In this document: in pieces, positions 57,130-64,000 of the stretch | Layout of the letters: every line of letters starts with the position of its first letter | Position numbering within the stretch: position 1 is the first letter of the stretch | From: Methylosinus sporium | Lineage (GTDB): Bacteria > Pseudomonadota > Alphaproteobacteria > Rhizobiales > Beijerinckiaceae | Assembly (NCBI RefSeq): GCF_003113265.1 | Contig: NZ_PUIV01000012.1 | Coordinates: forward strand, 24,518-88,517 | Direction of reading: 5' to 3' | Length of the DNA stretch: 64,000 bases | The notes under the pieces: generated by a model | What the model was told of the DNA's origin: nothing | The model's input: the letters and a program-made list of their open reading frames with translations, nothing else | The model's database searches: none | Translations under genes and position numbers: made by a program

Positions 57130-58794
57130 ATGAACGGGCATAAGGGATCGCGCGGACGGATAATGTGGCGGCTCTCGGGCGGCGTCGCTCTCGCCGCCTT
57201 CGCAGCGACTTTCGGGCTTCCGGCTTCCGCTCTCGCGGATACGGCGAGCGAGATCAAGGCGCTGAAGGCGCAATTGAAGCGACTCGAGACGCGACTCACG
57301 GAACAGGCCAAGTCCACCGCTCAGGTCAAGAATGCGCTCAATTCCGCCAAAGGCGCGCCGGGAGCCAATGTTCCGCCGCCCGTCTTCGTCTCCTTCCGCA
57401 ATGGCCTTTATGTCGAGACAGAGGACCAGGACTTCAGCTTCAAGCTCGGCGGCCACATCCAGGCGGACGGCGGCTTCGCCTCCTCCGCGGACACCATTTC
57501 GCGCAGCAATGTCGGCTTCCGCCGCGCGCGCATAGAGGTCGACGGAAAGGCCTTCAAGAATTGGTATTACAAGGTCCAATATGATTTCACCGGCTCCGGC
57601 GTCGCCGGCATCCGCGATTTCTATGTCGCCTATCGCGACAAATTCCTGCCGCCGGAGCTGACGTCTCTGCCGATCACCGTGCAGATCGGCAATTTCCGAG
57701 AGCCCTTCAGCCTGGAATCGACCGAATCCTCCAAATATTTCACCTTCATCGAGCGCTCGCTGCCCTCCGTGCTCTCGCCGAGCCGCCATATCGGCGCGGC
57801 GGTCGCGATCGGCGACAAGAACTGGGCGGTCAAGACGGGCATCTTCTCGACGAGCCCGCAGGACACGCAGACCAGCCCGCCCACCGGCGAGTCCCAATAT
57901 TGGGACGCCGCGGTGCGCGCGATCTACGCGCCCATCACGGAGGAGGACAAGCTGCTCCATGTCGGCGCCTCGTTCAAATATCACAAGCCGAACAACACCA
58001 CCGCGGCGACCGACGCGGCCAATCTGCGCCCCGGCCAGTCCTCCGAGCGCGAGGAGACGGACGTGCTCGGCGGCGGCGGCGCCCTGACGCGCGTCTCGGC
58101 GGCTCAGGACCTCTCTTGCGCGGCCTCAGCGGCGACGCTCAACATTGCGACGACCGGCGTCGGCCAGCTCATCGCCCCCTTCGCCCGGCGCTCGAGCTGC
58201 CTGAAATATTCCTACAACTACGGATTCGAAGCCGTCGGCGCCTATGGGCCCTTTTCGCTCCAGGGCGAATATATCGCCGCCCAATATGAGCGCGACTCCA
58301 CCAACGCCTTCCTCTACGGCAATGGCGGCGGAAGCAGCCTGCGCTACAGCGGCTATTACGTGCTCGGCTCGGTGTTCCTGACCGGCGAGTCGCGCGCGGC
58401 CTCCTACAAGGGCTATGACAAGGACTTCAACACGCCCGGCAGCTTCGGCGACGTGCAGATCAAGAACCCGCTGAACAAGGGCGGCTTCGGCGCCTTCGAA
58501 TTCGCCGCGCGCTACAGCGAGATCAATCTCAACAATGGCGGCCTGGTCGACGGCAATTTCGTCTATGCGGCGACCGTCGCCGGCAACGCCGTCCAGAAGG
58601 CGATCGCCAGCACGGCGACGCTCGGCGGACGCCAGGACAATTTCAGCCTCGCGCTGAACTGGTATCCGGTCCGCGGCGTGCGCTTCCAGGCCAATTGGAC
58701 GAAGACCCTCACGCTCGTCGCGCCCTCCGACCGCCCCTATCTCAACGGCGATCGCCCGAGCCTCTTCCTGGCGCGCGCGCAAATCTTCTGGTGA
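57130..58794 (+). CDS. Phosphate-selective porin O/P-like outer-membrane porin (paralog 3)
   Basis: 554 residues from the ATG at 57130 (alternatives 57088 and 57163). Signal peptide RLSGGVALAAFAATFGLPASALADTA, coiled coil SEIKALKAQLKRLETRLTEQ, PPPVFVSFRNGLYVETEDQD, barrel with KLGGHIQADGGF, GFRRARIEVDGKAFKNWYYK and a C-terminal Phe-Trp. The RLSGGVALAAF signal and loop Cys pair (SCAAS, SSCLKYSYNYGF) make it nearer to paralog 1 than to paralog 2. Confidence 0.9.
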   Translation: MNGHKGSRGRIMWRLSGGVALAAFAATFGLPASALADTASEIKALKAQLKRLETRLTEQAKSTAQVKNALNSAKGAPGANVPPPVFVSFRNGLYVETEDQDFSFKLGGHIQADGGFASSADTISRSNVGFRRARIEVDGKAFKNWYYKVQYDFTGSGVAGIRDFYVAYRDKFLPPELTSLPITVQIGNFREPFSLESTESSKYFTFIERSLPSVLSPSRHIGAAVAIGDKNWAVKTGIFSTSPQDTQTSPPTGESQYWDAAVRAIYAPITEEDKLLHVGASFKYHKPNNTTAATDAANLRPGQSSEREETDVLGGGGALTRVSAAQDLSCAASAATLNIATTGVGQLIAPFARRSSCLKYSYNYGFEAVGAYGPFSLQGEYIAAQYERDSTNAFLYGNGGGSSLRYSGYYVLGSVFLTGESRAASYKGYDKDFNTPGSFGDVQIKNPLNKGGFGAFEFAARYSEINLNNGGLVDGNFVYAATVAGNAVQKAIASTATLGGRQDNFSLALNWYPVRGVRFQANWTKTLTLVAPSDRPYLNGDRPSLFLARAQIFW

Positions 58795-58834
58795 GGCCAA
58801 GACAAAATTCGATACATAGCGTTTCGAGCCATCG

Positions 58835-58866
58835 CGGCCGCCCTTCGGGGCGGCCGTCGCGTTTTT
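58835..58866 (+). terminator. Terminator of porin paralog 3
   Basis: CGGCCGCCC at 58835-58843 pairs with GGGCGGCCG at 58848-58856 around TTCG, followed by TCGCGTTTTT. It is 41 bases past the stop. Confidence 0.85.
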
Positions 58867-59035
58867 GGGCGAGAGGCTCGCGCCGCTCGTTGCGCGCGCT
58901 CGTTCCCGTCACGAAAAAAGTATAATAGAAAATTAGTAATTTTTCATCGCCGATTCGGCGAAGCGTCTGTGCTCTAGATATTACGTAAGTCTTTATACGC
59001 AGTTCTATCGAACATTGCTTCGACGGATCGCAGAA

Positions 59036-60706
59036 ATGCCCAAATCGAATCTTTTTATTTTGGCTTATGTCGTCGCCATAGCCTGCCCGATCGCGGCGGA
59101 CGCCGAAGAGCTCCCCAAGCGCCGCGCCGCCCCGGCCGAATATGTGCGCGTCTGCGATCAATATGGCGCGGCGTTCTTCTATATTCCCGGCACCAACACT
59201 TGCCTGCGCCTCGGCGGCGCCGCCGTGGGCGAATGGCGGAGCTGGAGCACCTCCTACCGAATGTCGCGCAGCATCATCGCCACCGACAATCCCGTCGCCT
59301 TCGGAACCGGCGCCGGCGGCAATCCGCTCGGCCTACCGGGCCATGTGCCGAATCTCGGCTATTCCAACGCCCGCAGCGGCGACAACACTGGCTTCGTCGG
59401 CATAGGCCGGGCGGAACTCGACGCCCGCGCGCCCACCGACTACGGCACGATGCGCGCCTTCGTGCGGCTCGAATCCTATTTTGGTTCGGACAGCAGCGCG
59501 GCGACGGGCTCGCTGAGCGGCGGACAATATTTCGGCGGCGCCAATTTCGCGAACGGCACGACGTTCCGCACCACGGCGCGCGAGACGACGATCCTCAACA
59601 AGGCATTTTTGCAATTCGGCGGCCTCACCGTCGGCCGCGTGCAGTCTTTCTTCGATTTCTACACCGACAACATCAATTGGGAGGCGCTTCGCGGCTCCAA
59701 TGCGACGGTCGGCGCGCTCGCCTATACCTACAGCTTCCGCGACGGGGTCTCGCTGAGCTTCTCCCTCGAGGACAACGTCTCGCGGCGAGGCTTCATCGGC
59801 TCGACCATCGGATCCTATAATCTGATCGCGGCGGTCTATGGCCTCACCGGGGCCGCCGCGGATTTCGCGGCCGCGGCCTGGGGCACGCGCTTTTCCGGCG
59901 TCCCGGACGGCGTGAAAATCCCCGATATCGTCGGCGCCTTCCGCATCGACCAGCCCTGGGGCGGGGCGCAGATTTCCGCGGCCGCGCATCAGCTGCGCAG
60001 TTCGCTCTACACCCGCAACGCCACTGTGGCGACGCCGGTCACCGGCGTGCCGCTCGGCACGGCGATTCCGGCTGTCTCGCAGGAGGATTACGGCTATGCC
60101 GCGCAGCTGGGCTTGCAGTTCAATCTCGACAAATTCGCCCCGGAGTTTTTCCCCGAGGGCGACAAATTATGGATCCAGGGAACCTACGCTCGCGGCGCCG
60201 TCGGCTATCTGATGGGAAATAATCTGAGCTTCAACGGCGGCCCGGTGAACGGCAACGCCTTCTATGGCTATGGCAATGGCGGGGTCAAAGCCAGCAATGG
60301 CTGGGAATTCACCAGCTTCGACTGCATCTGGACCGCGGGCGCCCATTGCGACAAATCGACCGGCTGGGCGGCGCTCGCGGCCTTCAAGCATTACTGGACG
60401 CCGACGCTCTCCTCCGGCCTCTACGGCTCGGTTCTGGAGCTCTATTACAGCCCGAGCGCCATCGCCGATTTCGGCGGCGGCGTCGGCGCGGTGAATACGA
60501 CGGAATATCGCATCGGCTCCAATCTCGTCTGGACGCCGCTCAAGAATTTCGATCTCGGCGGCGAGCTCATGTATCTGCGCGACAATCACCACAGCCGGCC
60601 GGTGGGGCTCGCGCCGGACATAGCGCTGTGGTCGGTCGGCCTGCCCTCATGGAAAGGCGCCAACGCCACGGTCGAGGGGCGGCTGCGCCTGCAGCGCTCC
60701 TTCTGA
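59036..60706 (+). CDS. Porin_2-family alphaproteobacterial porin
   Basis: 556 residues. Signal peptide (1-22, AADA), then EELPKRRAAPAEYVRVCDQYGAAFFYIPGTNTCLRLGG, the family N-terminal motif with its two cysteines, and a long barrel ending LRLQRSF with terminal Phe. FDCIWTAGAHCDKSTGW adds a second Cys pair in a loop. It forms a general diffusion channel. The upstream 58867-59035 is AT-rich with a TTACGTAA palindrome at 58981-58988 and a short CGCCGA/TCGGCG stem near 58950. Confidence 0.9.
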   Translation: MPKSNLFILAYVVAIACPIAADAEELPKRRAAPAEYVRVCDQYGAAFFYIPGTNTCLRLGGAAVGEWRSWSTSYRMSRSIIATDNPVAFGTGAGGNPLGLPGHVPNLGYSNARSGDNTGFVGIGRAELDARAPTDYGTMRAFVRLESYFGSDSSAATGSLSGGQYFGGANFANGTTFRTTARETTILNKAFLQFGGLTVGRVQSFFDFYTDNINWEALRGSNATVGALAYTYSFRDGVSLSFSLEDNVSRRGFIGSTIGSYNLIAAVYGLTGAAADFAAAAWGTRFSGVPDGVKIPDIVGAFRIDQPWGGAQISAAAHQLRSSLYTRNATVATPVTGVPLGTAIPAVSQEDYGYAAQLGLQFNLDKFAPEFFPEGDKLWIQGTYARGAVGYLMGNNLSFNGGPVNGNAFYGYGNGGVKASNGWEFTSFDCIWTAGAHCDKSTGWAALAAFKHYWTPTLSSGLYGSVLELYYSPSAIADFGGGVGAVNTTEYRIGSNLVWTPLKNFDLGGELMYLRDNHHSRPVGLAPDIALWSVGLPSWKGANATVEGRLRLQRSF

Positions 60707-60738
60707 CGGCGCGATGGACCCGAGGCCGGCGGGCGGCC

Positions 60739-61923
60739 TCAATCCCCGCGCTGCGGCGCGAACGATCCGTCCGCCTCCATCATCTCGAGCAGCATCCCCT
60801 CGCGCAGGCCGCGATCGGCGATGCGTGTGCGAGAGGCCGGAAAGAGGCGTCGAATCGCCTCGAAGATCGCGCAGCCGGCGAGCACGAGATCGGCGCGTTG
60901 CGGGCCGATGCAGCCATTGGCGGCGCGCTGGTCGAAATCCATGGCGCGCAACTGATCGATGGCGCGCGTCGCATCCTCGTCGGACAGCCAGAGTCCGTCG
61001 ACGCGCCAGCGATCATAGCGCTCGAGGCCGAGATGCACGCCGGCGAGCGTCGTCACCGTGCCGGAAGTGCCGAGCAGATGGAAACGCTCGCAGCGCCGCT
61101 CCGCGGCCGTGCGCTCGGCGAAAGCGGCGAGCGCCTCGAGCGCGCGCGCGATCATCGACTCGTAAACGGCCGGGCTCACGCTTTTGCCGCCGAATCGCTC
61201 GGCGAGCGAGACGACGCCGATCTCGAGCGAGGTCCAATGACGCAACAGACAGCCGCGCGCCGAGCGCGTCAGCCAGACGAGCTCGGTGGAGCCGCCGCCT
61301 ATGTCGAAGAGCAATATGCTCTCCGCGCGCGGATCGGCGAGCGAGCCGCAGCCGCGCGCAGCGAGCCGCGCCTCGGTCTCGCGGTCGATGACCTCGAGCG
61401 AGAGGCCGGTGCGCGCGCGCACGCGCTCGACGAATTCGGCGCCGTTCTCGGCGGCGCGGCAGGCCTGGGTGGCGATGAGCCGGGCGCGCGAGACGCCGCG
61501 CAGGCTCATTTTCTCGCGGCAGATTTCGAGCGCCTCGAGCGTGCGCTCGATCGCCTGCTCGCCGATGCGCCGGGAGACGCCCATGCCCTCGCCGAGGCGC
61601 ACGATGCGCGAGAAAGCATCGACGATGCGCAGCATGTCGGATTTGCGCCGCGAGCGCTGCTCGGGCCGCGCGATCAGCAGCCGGCAATTATTGGTGCCGA
61701 GATCGAGCGCCGCATAGACATGATCGTCGCGCCGTTCGCCCGCGGCGCGCGCGCTGCGGGCGTCGGGCGAGCCGGGGGCGTACGGGCGGGCGTGATCGCT
61801 CGATCCGTCGTCGGACGCGCCTGTCCCCGCGCCCATGCGCGGCGTTTCGCCGCCGCCCGGGCCCCCGCCCCAATGTTCCGGCTTTTTCAACCCGCCTCCC
61901 GACCGGCCCTCTTCCGTTCGCAT
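60739..61923 (-). CDS. Ppx/GppA exopolyphosphatase family protein
   Basis: 394 residues. After a 65-residue Gly/Pro/Arg-rich disordered N-terminus, the ASKHA phosphatase core shows YAALDLGTNNCRLLIA, IVRLGEGMG, ATQACRAAENGAEFV, LLFDIGGGSTELVW and LGTSGTVTTLAGVHLGL. It cleaves polyphosphate or pppGpp. In Rhizobiales it is commonly followed by rlmE, which is absent here; the porin gene converges instead. An internal start near 61720 would remove the disordered segment. Confidence 0.9.
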   Translation of the reverse strand: MRTEEGRSGGGLKKPEHWGGGPGGGETPRMGAGTGASDDGSSDHARPYAPGSPDARSARAAGERRDDHVYAALDLGTNNCRLLIARPEQRSRRKSDMLRIVDAFSRIVRLGEGMGVSRRIGEQAIERTLEALEICREKMSLRGVSRARLIATQACRAAENGAEFVERVRARTGLSLEVIDRETEARLAARGCGSLADPRAESILLFDIGGGSTELVWLTRSARGCLLRHWTSLEIGVVSLAERFGGKSVSPAVYESMIARALEALAAFAERTAAERRCERFHLLGTSGTVTTLAGVHLGLERYDRWRVDGLWLSDEDATRAIDQLRAMDFDQRAANGCIGPQRADLVLAGCAIFEAIRRLFPASRTRIADRGLREGMLLEMMEADGSFAPQRGD

Positions 61924-62132
61924 CGCCGATCTTTGTCTCGACGAGACTCATGGCCGATCGCGGGAAGTGTAGCAAGGCCGGCGCGAATGCCCAAGGAGCG
62001 CGTTCGGGCGAGCATTTCGAGAGCGCCCGGCGCCGATCGTGAGCTCGAGCGCGTCCAACCGTGGCGATCATGTTGACAGACGGGCGTCCTCTCATTAGAT
62101 CACCGCGACGCGCCGCTTCGTCGCGCGACCGT

Positions 62133-62206
62133 TGGGGGATAGTTCAACGGTAGAACAGCGGACTCTGACTCCGTTAATCTTGGTTCGAATCCAGGTCCCC
62201 CAGCCA
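62133..62206 (+). tRNA. tRNA-Gln (CUG anticodon)
   Basis: 74 bases. Acceptor TGGGGGA (62133-62139) pairs with TCCCCCA (62196-62202), G is the discriminator and CCA is encoded. The anticodon loop CTCTGAC has CTG at 62165-62167, reading CAG codons. The T arm has GGTTCGAATCC. All three arms fold, so this is a normal functional tRNA. Confidence 0.97.
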
Positions 62207-62312
62207 TTTGAAATTCTAGCATTTTCTCCTGTTTTTCGCGGAACGGCGAGGGGCCGGGCGGCGGCTGCGGAAAAGCTCGTCGATCGATTCCGGCCTTGCC
62301 TGCGCCTACCCT

Positions 62313-62600
62313 ATGAGCATGACTTCGTCCGCCATTACCTTCGATCGTCTCGCCTATATCGATCGGCTCAGAGAAGCCGGCTTCGACGACAAGCAGGCGC
62401 GCGCCCAGTCGGACGCGCTGGATGCGGCGTTGCGCGACTCCGTGGCGACGAAGGCCGACGTGCGCGAGGCCGAGCTGCGGCTCGATGCGAAAATCGAGGC
62501 GACGGCGGCAAATCTCCGCGCGGATATCGCCCGTCGGCTTTTCGTAGCCGTCATCGCGATCGGCGGCCTCGTTCTCGCGGCCGTCAAATTCGTGAAGTAA
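62313..62600 (+). CDS. DUF1640 (CCDC90-like) small coiled-coil membrane protein
   Basis: 95 residues. ITFDRLAYIDRLREAGFDDKQARAQSDAL at the N-terminus, a coiled coil SVATKADVREAELRLDAKIEATAANLRADIA and one C-terminal membrane helix (about 75-92). The layout matches DUF1640/CCDC90 proteins, relatives of mitochondrial MCUR1, often multicopy in methylotrophs. Function in bacteria unknown. Confidence 0.8.
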   Translation: MSMTSSAITFDRLAYIDRLREAGFDDKQARAQSDALDAALRDSVATKADVREAELRLDAKIEATAANLRADIARRLFVAVIAIGGLVLAAVKFVK

Positions 62601-62720
62601 CGCCGCAGGGCCGGGGCGGGCGCTCATGACGCGCCCAACCTGCAGAGTGTCGTCGCGCCGCCGACACGGGCGGCGCCTTGGCTCTTGACGGCCGTCCGCC
62701 GATCATGGACCTTTTCCGGC

Positions 62721-63125
62721 ATGGCGAAGCTTTGGGCCAATTTGCGGTGGACGGCGCGCGCGCTCATGTTGAGCGGGATCGTCGCGCTTTGTCTCGCGCA
62801 GGCGTTCGCCGTCGCCGCCTCCGGCTCGGCGCGCCTCGACGGCGCGTCCGCGGCCGATCGGCTCTGCCGTTCCGTCACCCATGATGCGACCCATGACGCC
62901 GATGCGGACGGCGGTTCGGCGGGCGGACGCCATCATTGCGACATGTGCCCCGCCGCCTGCGAAGGAGCCGCGGCAGGCGCCGCCGTCGCGCCCATGCGGC
63001 TCGGCATGGTCTTGCCCTATGCGCCGCCGGCCGTCGCGTCGCCGCGGCTCATCGAGACTCCGACTCCTGTCCGGTCTGCATGGAACGGCTCCTGGTCGTC
63101 GCGCGCGCCGCCGCTCGGCGCCTGA
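62721..63125 (+). CDS. DUF2946-like Cys/His-rich membrane or secreted protein
   Basis: 134 residues. An N-terminal hydrophobic segment (LMLSGIVALCLAQAFAVAASG, about 16-36) may be a signal anchor. A His/Asp stretch (VTHDATHDADADGG) leads to HHCDMCPAACEG, three cysteines that could hold copper, iron or zinc. The rest is Pro/Ala-rich. It lies 70 bases upstream of a FecI-type sigma gene, the usual neighbourhood of DUF2946 proteins linked with TonB metal uptake. An in-frame TTG at 62685 is possible. Confidence 0.55.
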   Translation: MAKLWANLRWTARALMLSGIVALCLAQAFAVAASGSARLDGASAADRLCRSVTHDATHDADADGGSAGGRHHCDMCPAACEGAAAGAAVAPMRLGMVLPYAPPAVASPRLIETPTPVRSAWNGSWSSRAPPLGA

Positions 63126-63195
63126 TCGCGCCGATTTCACGCGACGGCGCCGCTCCTTCCGCCGCATTCCCTCCGCACGCATCCGGACGCCGCGT

Positions 63196-63696
63196 ATGTC
63201 GGACAGCAAATTCATCTCGTTCCGCGAGCTCTTCCTCCGCAACAAACGCGGTCTGCTCACTTTTTTGACGCGCCGGGTCGGACGCGAGGAGGCGTCGGAT
63301 CTGCTTCAGGAGACCTTCGTGCGCGCGCTGCGCCACGATCGTTTCGAGAATGTCGCCGATTCGACGGCGTTTCTGAAACAGATCGCCGTCAATCTCACCA
63401 GGGATTTCGCCCGTCGGCGCAAGACCGAGACACGCTATCTCGATTTCGGCGATCCGCCCGTCGAAACGCCCTCGGAAGCGGCGACGCCGGAAGAATCGCT
63501 CGAAAGCCGCCGCAAGACGCGCATCGTGCTGGAGACGATCGACGCGCTGCCGCCCCGCTGTCGCGAGGTCTGCCTGCTGGTGATGCACGAAGGCGTCTCC
63601 TTGAACGAGGCGGCGCGGCGGCTCGGCATTTCCGAGACGATGGCGCGGCGGCATTTGCGGCTCGCTCTGCTGCGCTGCCGGGCCGCGCTCGATTGA
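63196..63696 (+). CDS. FecI-type ECF sigma factor
   Basis: 166 residues. Region 2 shows FLTRRVGREEASDLLQETFVRALRH and FLKQIAVNLTRDFARRRKTETRYLDF; region 4 is ALPPRCREVCLLVMHEGVSLNEAARRLGISETMARRHLRLALLRCRAAL. Together with the FecR gene downstream it should drive a TonB-dependent siderophore or heme receptor. Start ATG 63196. Confidence 0.9.
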   Translation: MSDSKFISFRELFLRNKRGLLTFLTRRVGREEASDLLQETFVRALRHDRFENVADSTAFLKQIAVNLTRDFARRRKTETRYLDFGDPPVETPSEAATPEESLESRRKTRIVLETIDALPPRCREVCLLVMHEGVSLNEAARRLGISETMARRHLRLALLRCRAALD

Positions 63697-63790
63697 TTTT
63701 TTTTTCGCGCCCCCGTTTCGTTTTCCGTTCCGGCGCGTCCTATGAGACAGCAGCCGGCGGAGGAGCCGCGCCGATCGATGGCCGAGACCA

Positions 63791-64000
63791 ATGACCGACT
63801 ATAGCGACGGTTTCGATCACGACAGCCCGCGCGTCGCCGCCGTCAATTGGTGGATACGGATGCGAGCCGATGCGCTTTCGGCCGCCGAGAAGGCCGAATT
63901 CGACGCTTGGCGGGCCGCCGATCCGGCCAATGCCGCGGCCTTCGACGATATGGCCGAAATGTGCGGCTTCGTGGAGAGCCTCGCGCCGAACCGGCGGGGC
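63791..64000 (+). CDS. FecR-like anti-sigma/sensor protein (partial, runs off the window)
   Basis: The first 70 residues are visible, MTDYSDGFDHDSPRVAAVNWWIRMRADALSAAEKAEFDAWRAADPANAAAFDDMAEMC, the DUF4880/FecR_N domain with W-x-x-R and F-x-x-W-x-x-x-x-P. This domain holds the sigma factor. The membrane helix and periplasmic FecR domain lie outside the window. It follows the FecI-type gene by 94 bases. Confidence 0.85.
   Translation, partial: MTDYSDGFDHDSPRVAAVNWWIRMRADALSAAEKAEFDAWRAADPANAAAFDDMAEMCGFVESLAPNRRG

Overview
The window is GC-rich chromosomal DNA from an alphaproteobacterium of the Rhizobiales/Hyphomicrobiales type. Gene content and order support this: an aa3 cytochrome oxidase operon with assembly genes in the order ctaC-ctaD-ctaB-coxF-ctaG-ctaE-DUF983-SURF1-thrC, the ispH-thrB-rnhA string, a plant-type glutamate-cysteine ligase, a cysQ-like/DUF4170/waaA/lpxK/DUF2093 block, a SigF/NrsF pair and a Porin_2-type porin. 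The codon style and the mixture of a lone methylmalonyl-CoA mutase subunit, DUF1640 and several large porins would suit Methylocystaceae (Methylosinus/Methylocystis). That family-level guess is inference; no methanotrophy marker lies in the window.

Layout. 1-5.2 kb: palindromic repeats, an SSS-family transporter, rpsO-pnp with hairpins between them, and a paired REP-like repeat. 5.2-8 kb: a secreted protein and hisZ-hisG. 8-18 kb (minus strand): the complete cytochrome c oxidase operon, running on into thrC, a GNAT acetyltransferase and a WecG/TagA-type glycosyltransferase. 18.3-26.5 kb: IalB-like protein, a secreted protein, a D-2-hydroxyacid dehydrogenase that may start at CTG, a 39-residue small protein, two RNA methyltransferase genes, the sigF-nrsF pair with a visible promoter candidate, and an L,D-transpeptidase. 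26.6-30.1 kb: a methyltransferase and a three-domain GT17-methyltransferase-FkbM fusion. 30.4-38.5 kb: lone mutA, divergent from a tightly packed seven-gene operon (ACP, ketosynthase, split dehydratase, SDR, two lipid-type glycosyltransferases), the best candidate in the window for an uncharacterised biosynthetic system. 38.5-43.6 kb: YqgE, a DsbD-sensor-like secreted protein, rnhA-thrB-ispH, DUF937. 43.6-52.8 kb: an orphan Flp pilin, gshA, a porin-N-terminus-like mini protein, rsmE, ubiA, cysQ-like, waaA, lpxK. 52.9-60.7 kb: three paralogous OprO/OprP-type porins (first divergent from the other two) and an unrelated Porin_2 porin, with terminators and palindromic operator candidates. 60.7-64 kb: ppx/gppA, tRNA-Gln(CUG), DUF1640, and a DUF2946-like/FecI/FecR metal-signalling group cut by the window end.

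Several groups belong together functionally: terminal oxidase biogenesis (structural subunits plus heme O synthase, Cu chaperone and SURF1), lipid A/Kdo assembly (waaA, lpxK), threonine synthesis (thrC, thrB at separate loci), histidine synthesis (hisZ/hisG), and an outer-membrane porin island. No rRNA, transposase, integrase, phage gene or CRISPR array was seen.
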